Shown here one piece after another: positions 33,801-45,300 of a DNA stretch of 64,000 nt. Both the position numbers and the translations under genes were made by a program. This DNA comes from Zygnema circumcarinatum (taxonomy: Eukaryota; Streptophyta; Zygnematophyceae; Zygnematales; Zygnemataceae), in NCBI GenBank assembly GCA_037447605.1, contig CM074809.1:2942158-3006157 (forward strand), written 5' to 3'. Each line of letters begins with the position of its first letter. Positions within the stretch are counted from its first letter, which is position 1. A model generated the notes under the pieces. It was not told the origin of the DNA. It ran no database searches and saw nothing but the letters and a program-made list of their open reading frames with translations.

Positions 33801-36340
33801 AATGACTCAGGTGTGATGCGATGTCACATGTACCTCCTTCTTTCACGGTGTCCGATACGGTTTCCCTTATTGGTCACTGTCGAGCAATTCACCGTATTCA
33901 GAGAGAGGGCGCTGCCTTTATTATGGCTGAGACCTGCGTTGTCAGTCAGTCGCTTCTTCAGGTTTGTCCTTCCACAGCTGCTTCTGTTCCTTGCTCTTGT
34001 TTTCTCTTCTTGGGACTTTTCTGCATCATGCTAATGAGGTCGCTTTAAAGAGCCAATGAAATCTTAGCGAAGGGGCATTCATTCATTCATTCCATCACTT
34101 CCTTCCCTTGTTCCCTTTGCAGTCTCTCTCGGAACGCTTCAACGAATTAGTACGTGCAGCCGCAGCGCAGGCTGTGGCAGCAAAAAGAACAGTTCCAACA
34201 GCATCTAAAATCATCACTGTGAAAGAAGATGAAGATGGGGGCCTTAGTGGAGATGACGAGGCAGGTCCTCCTGTTAAGGGACCCGCCAGTTCCAAGGGCA
34301 AAGGAGGAAGAAGAGGGGGAACAGGGGGCGGCCCTTCAAAACCTATTGCAAGTCCTGATGAAGAGGAGTTCCAAGAGAAAGCAGGAGGACGAAATGTAAA
34401 GAGCAAAAAGAAATCAGGGAAAGGGACTAAAGGGAGTGTGTCAGCAAGTGTACCAATTGCGAATTCCAAGGGGGGTGGTAAGGGTGTAGCAGGAAAAGGG
34501 GGAGGGGAGGAGGATGCGGTGATGAGTGAAGGAGACATGGCTGCTCGAATTGTTGAGTGGTATCCGGAGATGGAGGGGGTCGGTGCAGGTAATGTATTCG
34601 AGATGCTGGTCTCCCTTATTCCTCACTAGGTTGTGTTTCAGATGCATGTAGACGTCCCTTGCCATTTTGCTGTACTTTCATTCCAGTTTTTAAGGTATGC
34701 ATGTTGACTTCCTTCTGGGTTCAGTGTCTGTGGTGCAGATGGTTCGGATGATGGGGATGGAGAAGGAGCCATGGTTAGAGCTCTTGCCGCACACATGCGG
34801 CCATCACTAGTGGACGCATTTGTAGCAGCGAGGCAGGCTGCCTTCACTGCAGGGGCTGAGGATAGGAAGAAGCGGCGAGATGTGCTTCAAACGAAGTTGG
34901 ATGAGCTTTGGATGCAAATGCAGCTTTTCACGAGGGGCCTAGAGGTTTTCCAAGCAGATGCCGCAACATTGGTAAGAGCGCACCAGATACACTTTTTTGT
35001 CGCGGCTGAACCGTAATTGACTTGATTGTTTGATTACTGGGGATTATGACAACGATGCAAAACTCTCGATGCTCAGCTGACGCTTCTGCCGTTCAAGCGT
35101 GCTTGTTTTGTTGCTATCCCTCAGCTCCAACTTTTTGTCTTGATCCGTTTGCAGGCTATCCTGCAGCGTCATCTCCTGCGCACCCTTGCAGCTGAAGCAG
35201 CCGATCTCCTCCTTCAGTCTCAAGCCTTGGAGCAGCGACTGGCGGAAGCTGGCGACCTCATGACATTGCCGCCGGAGAGGGGAGTGCAGCGGGAGACGGT
35301 GCTTGCAGCAGCAGAACGACTGGCATTGGCTAAAACCCTGCCGGGGGCTATGGGGCGATCAGCCCTACTGCTTGCAGAAGCAGTGGAGGGGAAAAGCGTG
35401 GAGAAGTTTGAGGAGGCCCTGGACAAGTGTGCGGGAGAGAGTGGTGTTCGATTGCGGAAATTAGAAAAGAAGGCAGAGAGGGCACTTCTCTTTGCACACC
35501 GCAAGGTGAGCGAACCGCAGTCTTGATGTTGGTGCATCCTGTTGAACAATTCGGAGCTCAAATTGAGAGGATCAGGGGATGGAAAGCAGAGGAAGGATTG
35601 GAAAGTCCTTAGAAAGTGTAACGAGAGATTTGACATATTTTAAGGTAGTTTTACAGCTGGGGGGGGGTCATCGTCCCAGTCGCTGACCAATAGTGAGAGT
35701 TAATTGCAGACTGTGGCAGCGCAAATGGAGGCTGCGGAAGATCCAGTTTCTGCTTTGCCCCTCGTTGTTGCCCTTCTATTCATTCAGGTAATGTTTTTGG
35801 AGTTCGGACAGGGAGACTGACTCTTCAAGAATTGGTCCCCAGGAAAGGGACGCATGCACGTGTTCAATTCGATGTTAGCTCATGGCTTGAAGCACCTCTG
35901 ATCATTCTGTACCTGACTTTTTCCCGTCCGAGAGTATTGGCCAGGTCGCTGTTCCATTGGGATATCCTACAGAGGACCATTTTGTTGGCAGGCATAGTCC
36001 ATTTCAGAGAGGTTTTTTGCAGGCTTCTTGTAATAGCCCAGTTTTCAGGTGCATGTTGGAACCCCAACTGTGGAGGAATTTATGATGATGTGTGCAGGTC
36101 CACCACTGCGCAGTTCACGCTCCAGGGAGGGCCATTGCCGCCCTGCTTGCAAGTTTGAAGGAGGGGCTGCCCTCAGAAACCTTCCGAGTGCTTTCTGAGT
36201 ACCATGCTGCAACCGTGGAGCACATTTCACGCAGACACATTGGAGACAGCGGAGAAGAGTCAGCAAGAACAAACTTGGAAGCTTGCTTGGCAGCGGTGAA
36301 GGCGTGTGCTGTGCAAAAACAGAATGCAGAAGGCGACTGA
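30819..36340 (+). CDS. UFL1: E3 UFM1-protein ligase UFL1, 10 exons
   Basis: UFL1 is the scaffold ligase that attaches the ubiquitin-like UFM1 to targets such as ER-bound ribosomes, with DDRGK1/UFBP1. Exons: 30819-30992, 31760-32071, 32776-33087, 33430-33599, 33811-33961, 34123-34588, 34739-34971, 35155-35505, 35710-35787, 36098-36340; all phases fit and give 829 residues (human 794). Landmarks: RLSERNVVELVNKLLERGLL and VNGKEYLTQ at the start, QVSLGELARRFNV, GGQLYTPAYVARIKA, HPSLVDQVEAV, then a Lys/Gly-rich low-complexity linker (about residues 300-440). The helical C-terminal half includes HHCAVHAPGRAIAALLASLK. The linker is where human UFL1 is also disordered and basic. It is a complete gene with a short N-terminus and no visible defect. 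No DDRGK1 gene is in the window. Confidence 0.95.
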
Positions 36341-36625
36341 ATGTGAAGTTGCACACGGGCCATGTTTCTGTGTTTTGGATGGGATGTGGAGTTGAGTGAG
36401 CTTGTCTTCATGCAAGTTCTAAAACCTTTGCATCAGCTTGATGTGATGTTACATTTGGCAACTCGTGGTTGTTGAAGGCTACAATAATTGACATGCGTAT
36501 CAGTTGTACTTTACCCTCTAACCAGGTATTCTAAGGGGTAAACCTCAAAAGCTGTTCAAGATGCTCTGCCTGGCTGAGACACTTTGCATCGTAACCAACG
36601 AACCTAATAATCCTCGACATGCATG

Positions 36626-39600
36626 TCATTGGATCAAGGAGCTGGCGGCAAGATCAGCTATAGACATCCAGTCCATGGCTCCTTCTGTATGCAGAGTGCT
36701 CTTCACACCTATTTCTATCCGTCTCCTCAATCCCGGATAGGGCAGCTTCTCAATCACCTGCATGCTCAAACAATAGGTCACTCTTACTAATGCTGTTCGA
36801 TATTTCTTGTTCGAACGCAACCGATAATTGAGATTGAAAACAGAGATTTTTTAGAGCCTGTGTACTAGTACAAGCATGAAAAACGATTAGGGTTCTTCCA
36901 AGTGTGAGAGAACAGCTTGAGATGGCCAACACGTGATGACAACTGGCGAGAGAGTGCAAGACAGTCTGAATTAAAGTTGAAACCCTGCGAGCCCACCTGA
37001 GCTGCGAAAGAGTACACAAGGGCTGAGCGGGCGGTCTGCTCGTCAATCCCACGGGCACGGAAATAGAAGAGCTGGCTGTCTTCAAGATCGCTGATGGTAG
37101 CTCCGTGTGTGCACTTCACATCATCTGCTATGATCTGCAGGTTGGGCTTCACGTTCAATGTGCCACGTGGAGCCAAGAGGAGGTTTCTGCTAAGCTGACC
37201 CGCATCTGTTTGCTGAGCATTTCTGTATGGGAATAAATTCTCCCCAACCCGAGGCCCCCAGAATCGTCTTACTCGTGGTTACCTTTCTTCTCAGGTCTCT
37301 TCTGCAACTGGCCTCTCAAAACATTCCTTTCCCTCTGCAAAGATAGGCATTTGCCAAAAGGTTGTTCGCGAACCTGACGAGCACTCACGTGTACTTCTAC
37401 ACGATGCAACAAGATACTCGCAGAGGTGGTAAAGAGCCAGTTGGAAGAAGGGGTCATGGTTTCAATACTGACCTGTTCACACGAACTCGGCCGTCAAACA
37501 CACCATGACCTGTAGCATGCGTGACAATGCATTTGTGAAGTTGCCGAGTCTGTCCCCGAGGGTGGTCCAGCGACACCGAACTGTGGAGATCTTGGAGCTG
37601 CCGATCTCCTGCTAAGAGAAACGTCGACATTTCGGTTTGTGTATCTGGGCCCTGCTGCTCTATGTGCAAGTTGTGCCGTGAGAACCGCCCTCCAAAGCCA
37701 GCCTCCACAAGGGAATACTTGCTTGTGGCTGCCTGCTAGGCAACACCCCTCATCATAGCAAGCATAAGGGAGAAGGCGATAGAAGACATTAACAAAATAT
37801 TGAAAAAACCTCTCTGACCGAGACCATGGCAAGGAACGCACGGCTGTTTGTAAGCCGAACAAATCAATCGTTTCGCCAGCCAATATTGATGCAATTTGCC
37901 TCGTGCATGAAGGTGAGCAAGACACTTGCAGACTTAGCGCTAAGGCCGTTTCTGCGATTTTCACACAACTCACCTGGGTGACGACAGTCCGCTTGATGTG
38001 AAATGAATCTCTGGCTTGATTTTGAATGTAACCGTGTTTCAATGTTGCGTTCTCCGCCAGGAATATCTCCTGCACTGCGTTAGTCCAATAACTACCATTT
38101 CCAACCCCGACAAACTCCTCCACAATCTCGATTTCAGCTCCCTTCTCAACGACAACAAGAACGCGTGGAGAAGAAACTTTTGCAGTTCCTGCTTTCTCGC
38201 TGCCACTGGACAAACACAGGATGTGCACCGGCTGGTCGACAAGCACTCCCTCCGGCACAATGATGACGCCCAAATCCTGGACGCCAAGTCCATTGAGCGC
38301 AGAGAATAGGTCGAGAGAAGCAGTTGGCCTGTCAGAAGAAAGCAAGTTACATCAGTGTAATACATGAAATGGAGCGTGAAAAGAGAGAAATAAGGGCCAA
38401 GGCAAGGGTGACGGAGAAATAGGAAGGAGAATGTGAGTGAATGACAGAAATAACGAAGCAAGGGCCGGTGGCATGAACAACAAATAAACGAGGAAGGGCC
38501 AGTATTGAAGAACCCCAAAATATAAAACAAAAACAAAAAAACAACGTAGTCACATGCATAGTGTTGATATCTCAACATTGCGTGGTCAGTCTCTAGCATC
38601 TGATTGAACACTAGAACAAGCGGGAGAATGGGAAATACTATATCCAGTAAGTCAAACATTGACTAGCGGTAAAAAGTTCATTACATTGACTTGAAAGAAA
38701 CCAGCTACAATAAAGGCGTTGGACATGTTGCGCACAAAAATATTACCCACTTTCACTCTTCTCCATTAACTAATTTGAATTCTCCCAAAACGAAAGGTTA
38801 CCACACAGAATGTACCGTCGCTCTAATGGACTCTTCATCAAATAATGTGCCTAGATGTAACAATCCTAGAGTGGAGCCGCTCAATGTTCCATACCTTCAC
38901 TAGTGTATGTTAGAAAAATATCCATTGCTTTCAAAGTGGGTGTTCAAGATACCATTGTCAGAAATCCAATCTGCTCCACAACAAAGTCAATCTCGACTGT
39001 GGAGACCGACACGATTAACGTAGATTTTAATACTTTGTTGGCTTTATCGCGTTGGCCAGAAGTTCACTAGACGATGTTTACATGTACAGGTTAAAAGTAG
39101 CTAACACTTAGTCTCCGTAATAATTGAGCGTAGCTATTGACTGAGACACAGTTGAGCATGTATGGTACTGCTCCCCGCTTCAGCTTCAGACTTTCTGAGA
39201 TTTTCGAAGATACATTCTTAAGATAGACCCATAGTCATGGTGCTCTAAAATAAACGATACAACCATACTTGGTCCAAAAAAAGAACAAACTAAATATCAA
39301 ATTATGTACGAGGAATGCCATGCCTGAAGTGTTCGCACCTGCCATTTGGTGCACCAAGGTAAGGCGTCACGTATCGGGAAATCACTTCCTCTGAAAGTGA
39401 ACCGAGACTGCCCACCACTATCTCATCAGGAACTTCATTCAAGCTCGATAATGACTCACTAAATACTCCATCAATGAAGACCATCCTGCTGCCGTTCGCC
39501 TCCTCCAAAGAAAACTTTCCCATGTCAATTTTCCATCCTTCCTCATGACCCAAACCTTTAACTTCTGGAAAAGACCCGGCTGGTATAAGCTCAGTAGCTT

Positions 39601-40042
39601 TTAAAGGCTTTAGGTCCGTAAACCGGTACTCCTCATCTCTGTTTGTCGGCCATCGAAAACTCAAACCCAGTGTTGCCGAGTCCTCGCCCAACTTATCCAA
39701 TACTTCTCGGCCAGCAGCAAGCTTTTGCGAAGGCTGGTCTTGTAGAGCGTCAGCAAGCTCCAACACAAACATGTCAGGTCCGGAAGGTGCAATAGTCATG
39801 GTAGCAGCTGCTGCAGATACAGTCGTTACCGTGGCTGCCATTGCTTTTGACACTCTATTGACCCTCCTCGTATTTACGAGCCTCGCAGCACCCAAGTTTC
39901 TGAGCCGCAGGGCCCGCTGCCATGTTGTGTCCACCCCCTCAGACCCGCGGACAAGCGCACTCTCCCCTTCCACTGCAGATGCATATGCAAGGGTGCCTGG
40001 TAAAACTGCATTGAAAACTACAAGACCTTGGGCGCCAGCCAT
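36626..40042 (-). CDS. SUFD: Plastid Fe-S cluster assembly protein SufD, 5 exons
   Basis: SufD joins SufB and SufC in the scaffold complex that builds Fe-S clusters in chloroplasts. Exons: 40042-39339, 38328-37974, 37732-37473, 37222-36997, 36757-36626; 558 residues (Arabidopsis 475). The first about 75 residues are Ala/Arg/Val-rich and suit a transit peptide. SUF motifs visible: WPTNRDEEYRFTDLKPLK, GVIIVPEGV, VEEFVG with YWTN, SRHNLHIEQQGPDT, SLDHPRGQTRQLHKCIV, then LNVKPNLQIIADDVKCTHG and SDLEDSQLFYFRARGI. The last two blocks form the conserved core shared with SufB. The tail VIEKLPYPGLRRRIE closes the family pattern. The first intron is long (about 1 kb). The 3' end lies 286 bp from that of UFL1, in convergent orientation. 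Confidence 0.95.
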
Positions 40043-41317
40043 GGTCAGAACAGCTTATGAATAGCTCCCCTGCAGTTGAATTCTCTGGGAGACCTGCAGG
40101 AGAAAACGAATTCCTGTTAGAGCTCCCACTCTTCAGCACAATAGTACTGGCCCTATCTGAAGCAGGCAGTGGGGTTCTAACTCCGAGAGGGATAAGAGGG
40201 GACGAATCCTAATCCTGTGCAGATAGAGAGGGGGTGGAGAAAGACGCCTGGGGAGCATCCCCTGGGACGAAGAAGTACCCTGTTGAAGGACGATGGTGCG
40301 GCTCTGGCGGACGAGTATTCGGGATTTGGCGGCGCCAAAGGCCAGTCCGAGGACGCTTGGCACTCCGGAGCCGTCGTTTCATTATGGTGGCTCTGCTGCT
40401 TCTGTGCAGGCCGGCACTGATTTGCCGCTGGGAGAGGATGCTCCCTGGACAAAGCATCGGTCTTATTGTTTTTTGTGGTGAGGAGAGGGTGTGTTCCCTC
40501 GAGCGCTGAAGGGAGCTCTGCTGGTATGCTTCAGCGGCAGAGTGCAGACCACGGTCCTGAGGAAAGAATCTGGTTGAAAGGTATGCGGATACTACCCAGC
40601 CGTTCGCTTATTCGGCGCTAGAACTGGCGGATGTCTCTCAGGTAAAGTCAAATTTCAGCTGGCTATGACTGTGGCACACATTGAAGACCCCCAAGAAATT
40701 TATAAGGACCTGGTTGCAGCTTTTGAGGTGCTAAATGAGTGCTCCAAAGTAGTCAGGTTCCAAATCTCTGGTCGGAAAAGACACTGAATTACAGGACTCA
40801 CCGCACACGCAAGAGAGCGCGAGTTGGAACAAGGCAAAAGCTTCGCTGATTGAACAAATGGAGGGAGATTCGCTCCTATTCGAACCTTCAATCTTCGGTC
40901 ATAGCACGGCCTGATGGGGCCCTTCGGCCTAATCCTTCTCTTGCCGCTTCACTAAAAGAAGAATTATCATAAGGTCACCAGTCTGCTTACTGCAAAACGT
41001 TTTTCAGAGTACGCTCGAGAACACAGGCAGGATTTTGCGAACGCAGGATACGAGATTGAGGAAGAGCTTCCGCTGAAGTGGAGAAGAGTAGAAAGTGTTC
41101 GAGCAGGGACAAGAGATGCAAGCGGAGATCAACTGTCCGCCGCTAGTTCCTTCATCCGACACATGGTAGAGTCCCTGTAGCGTGTGCATGGCAAACGATG
41201 TTGGCGGCACAGGCAAGACAAAAGGCCTATGCTTATTGGAAGGGGTCTCGTCACACTTTTGAGAGGAGATGAATGATGAGGTTCTCTGCAAAACGCAGAG
41301 CTCAGAGCGCACTCTCT

Positions 41318-41580
41318 ACACATGCACTTGCATTCTGCAGGCGAAGAGCTGAATGCAGGATGCAGAGTGCATTCTTTGTAATCTTCATGGCGCATTCGGC
41401 ATTCATCATTTCGCATTCACAAGCAAAATGCAGAATCAAATGCAAAATGCAGAGTGCAAAGTGCGTTCTCTACACTTTTAGCATTCGCATTCTGCATGCA
41501 CAACGAAATGTGCAGAATGCGGAGTGCATTCCCTACATCCTCCATCGTGCATTCTGCGGTTTACACTTTTCATTCGCATC
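41318..41580. repeat. Degenerate GCATTC / ATGCAGA repeat tract
   Basis: GCATTC occurs about nine times in 260 bp, mixed with atgcagaatgc and cagagtgca units in both orientations. Spacing is irregular. Many pairs can fold back on each other. Confidence 0.65.
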
Positions 41581-41786
41581 CATCCAATCCGTTCGCATCC
41601 TTGCCTCACACCGCTTGGGCCTTGCCTTGTCAAGGCGCCCTTGGACACTCTAAACTGCATCGCCCGCCAGCACTGCTCGAGGTCCCTGGAACGGTCCGAG
41701 TCCCCAAAATCACATTCAGACCCGGCCAGTCCCGTTCCGTTCCATTACGATGGAGCAAAAAAATATCTGTTCAAAGGCCCCCGCTG

Positions 41787-41874
41787 GTACCACGCCGTAC
41801 GGTGCACACCGTACGGAATGGTACTTTGGACTGAGCTCGTACGGTCGGGAGGCTCGATGCGGTACGAACCGTAC
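41787..41874. promoter_or_regulatory. Seven GTAC motifs, several as CCGTACGG, upstream of the SEUSS-like gene
   Basis: GTAC starts at 41787, 41797, 41811, 41821, 41839, 41862 and 41871; about 0.3 would be expected in 88 random bases. Several are the palindrome CCGTACGG. They sit about 480-560 bp before the first recognised coding exon. Confidence 0.45.
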
Positions 41875-42349
41875 GGTAGGGAGGGAACGTGAGGGAGGGA
41901 GGGAGGCGGCTGCGAGTGAGGGCGGGGACACGTGGCGGCCGCTTGCTCTGACAGGCGAGTCTTACAGGGAAGGGCCGAAAGGCAAGGAGGAAGCCATGGC
42001 TGCGAGCGGCGCTCTGCAGAACGGGGTTTGAGCTCTGGCACGTGGAGGATCGATGGCGGCGGGGACGGGGGTGGGAGGAGAAGGAAGGGGGAACGAATGG
42101 TGGTGATCTCTGCAAACAAGTAGCAGTGCGAAGAAGATGACACGAACGTTGCGCGCAGTTTGATGAGGATTAGGTTTGGCTGGAAAAAAGCTGTGGAATT
42201 AGATTTTTGGAAGATGCTGGACCGAATTTTCTAGTTTAGGGTTACGTCAGAATATAGGCTGAAGGTGGTTCTTGCTCTGACATTGCAGATATGTAGGTAT
42301 ATGATATGATATGATATGTTATGGATATGTAGGTGGATTATTTCTGCAG

Positions 42350-45300
42350 TCCGACTCTGAGCGCCATTTCATGCTTAGCGAAACCTGTTTTAGCTTGGAA
42401 GCTTGATTCCATTTTCGCCGTGGAGAATTCCCAAGTAGCAGTCCTGGGTCCTATCCGACGCACCTCCTCACGGGTGCGGGGTGCGCCTTATTCGTTGGAC
42501 GAGGACCCCATCGTATCTGCAGGAGAGCTGCCGTTTGGCAGCTCGGCCGATTTTTTCGGGTTGGATGCTGACAAACTGGCTCGACAAAGCCCTGGCAACC
42601 CTGCGCTGGCCTTCGTCCGGTTGCAGGAGCAGCAGCAGCAGCAGCAGCATCAGTTTGAGCAGCAGCAGCATGAGCAGCACCAGGCGCAGTCTTCTCAGCA
42701 GTCAGGACATATTGGGGACCGGCGTTCTCCCGGTCCGTCGCAGCCATTTTCACCTCCTCCTCAGCAGCAGCAGGTGGGGATGGTCAAGATGGAGATGCAA
42801 GAGATGCAGCAGCAGCATAGTGGAGCAGTGTCTTCGCCACTGCAACAGGTTCCGAATGGGCCAATGAAAGACGAGGATGGTCTTTCTACACATCTCCAGC
42901 AACAACAACACTCGCTCCTTTCAATCCCTTCGCAGCAGTCTCTTGTATCCTTGAACATCTCTCACCGAAATCAGCAGCAACAGCAGCTTAACCTTGGCCA
43001 ACCTAACTCAACTTTGAATGGTCATTCCCCATTATCTCTTCAGCAACAAGGCGTTGCTACTTCCCAGCTTATTTCTCAACAGCATCAGCTCTTGCTTCAG
43101 AGAGCGCAAAATTCAGGTTCACCTCAAGCAGCTGCGGCTGCTCTTCTCCTCAATAGGCAGGACTCTTCTTCCCCACAATTAGGCTCTCACAGTCAGCATG
43201 CGACGCCCTTGGAGATCCTCCAACACAAACAAAAGCTACTGCTTCTTCACCAACAAAGCCGTGGGCAGCAGCAACAGCAGCAGCAGCAACAGCAACAGCA
43301 GCAGCAACAGCAACAGCAGCAGCAACAGCAACAGCAACACCAGCAGTTATTACAGATTGCAGGAGGGTCAACTTTAGGAGCTGGTTCCTCGCCTGTAGGG
43401 GCTGTGTCTTCGTCGAATCAGCTTGGTCGGCACGATACTCTAGATCTTCTAGGAAAAGTTCCAGAAGGAGGTGCATGTGCTCGCCGTCTTATGCAATTTA
43501 TGTACCATCAGAGGAGACGGCCTCCGGTATGCTTTATTTCCATTTCGCTCGTCTTGCTCCTACGTTCCTTCATCCACTAGTAGATTCTCTGGTCTTCTTT
43601 ATCCACTTTGTTACACTACTTCTGTCTGACTTCCGGAATGTCCACATACGACTTTTGGTTTGGAAGCTTCTCTATCCCGCTATGAATTGAACTGGTGATA
43701 TATGTACTTGATAGGACATGATCGAAGCTTCAGGTTAGGCAGGGAGCATTTTGCCAACGATGGTGTAATAAAGTAAGGGAGGTTGCTGTAGAATTCTGAT
43801 TTTTTCCAAATTTTGCGTCAAGTTGATGTTCTCATCCTTTTTCCTACCATGTAGCTGATATCGCCAAGCAGTCACTGGGCTGATAGTCCCCCCTCGATAC
43901 ATTTTTGGTGATTTTCGCCACCTTTTCAGCAGAGCCAACACATACTCATGCCAGGGTTTTGAACGTTTCAGCAGGAGGCCGTCTAGGTCACATTATTGTC
44001 ACATTACATTATAGGGCACATTTCAGGTCAGTGGCCAGTGGCCAGTGCCAGCTATTTTGGCTGAAGTCTGAACTCTGTTCTACTGGCGATTGTCATGGCC
44101 TGCAGGATAATAATATTGAATTCTGGAGGCAATTTGTGGACGAATATTTTTCTCCCGGTGCGAAGAAGAGATGGTGTGTCTCTTCATACGGGAATGGTGG
44201 ACGCCAACCAGCAGGCGTCTTTCCACAAGTGAGTTCAATGTTTCTGAGTCACATTGAAGACCATGCAGGTTCGCTTGCGAAGCTTAATTCGTGCAGACAG
44301 AGTGAGATGGATTGTTACTCGGCTTTATTGACAGGTGCAGTTGGTGCTTGTATAATTGAGGTTGTTAGAAGAGTTACATGGGTTTAGAGCTTGAGTCGAA
44401 ATTGGGTGCCAAGTCGGCTACGAAAATTGAGAGAAATGGAAGCGACTGCTGTGCAGTATATAGCAAACACAGCTAGGTGGACCTGACTGACTCGAAAGTG
44501 GGAGGTCATCGCTATCGGAAAGAGCTAACCTTTCATGCACACAAGCATTTCAGTCAAGGTTCAATCGTTTTGTCCATGGGTTCACTCTATTTCCCGAATT
44601 GATGCATCAAACTCTGAAGTTATGTCATATACGTGAACTTTAATTCACGTCCTGAATTCTTATGTCGGCATGGGCTATCTCGATTGCAGGATGTTTGGAA
44701 TTGCGAGCTCTGCCGGGCCAATCCGGGTCGGGGATTTGGTAAGTCGACCGGGAATTTTGTCTCCGTTGCTGCGATTGGTGGGACCAGAAAATCCTAAGAG
44801 CAAAAAATGCACATTGTGCTCATTGAAAAATCTGCATGTCTTCGTCCTATGAGCGTGTTCGACTCTGGTATAAGACTCGAACGGAAATTTTGGCTGGATG
44901 TGGATGCAACAGAAATGACAAAGGAGGTTCTTCCTCGCTTGTTTAAAATCAAATACGACAGCGGTGTACTGGATGAGCTTCTGTTCGTTGATTCACCAAA
45001 GGAATATGAACTGCCCAACGGCAGTCAAGTGCTTGAGTACACAAACGCTATCCAGGAGAGTGCATTTGATGGACTTCGCGTGGTTCGAACAGGGCAGCTG
45101 CGAGTTGTCTTTTCTCGGGAGCTAAAGGTGAAGGGCAACTAACACCACAGAGAAGAACTTGGCGATCTGTGTGCTCTGCAATTAGTAGGGATTCGTCAAC
45201 GTTGGAACAGAGCCGGGCTGCTATTTCCGTTGTGTTTGTCGTTTGGTTGTGGAGGTTTCTGATGTCAAATTCAGCGGGTGTCCTCCAGATGATCTCCTGG

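Larger units (their letters stand above)
40043..42349. other. Region between divergent SufD and SEUSS-like genes
   Basis: No full gene is recognised. It holds a tract of degenerate GCATTC/ATGCAGA repeats (41318-41580), a GTAC cluster (41787-41874), two CACGTG boxes (41929-41934, 42039-42044) and an atatgat simple repeat near 42300. The missing 5' exon of the SEUSS-like gene should lie here. The ATG at 41996 is a candidate, but its donor phase does not match the 42350 acceptor. Confidence 0.55.

Noticed and set aside
35111-35140. 18-bp match (ctcagctccaacttttt) between a UFL1 intron and the repeat scrap at 30120
   Set aside because: Too short and pyrimidine-rich; similarity does not extend on either side.
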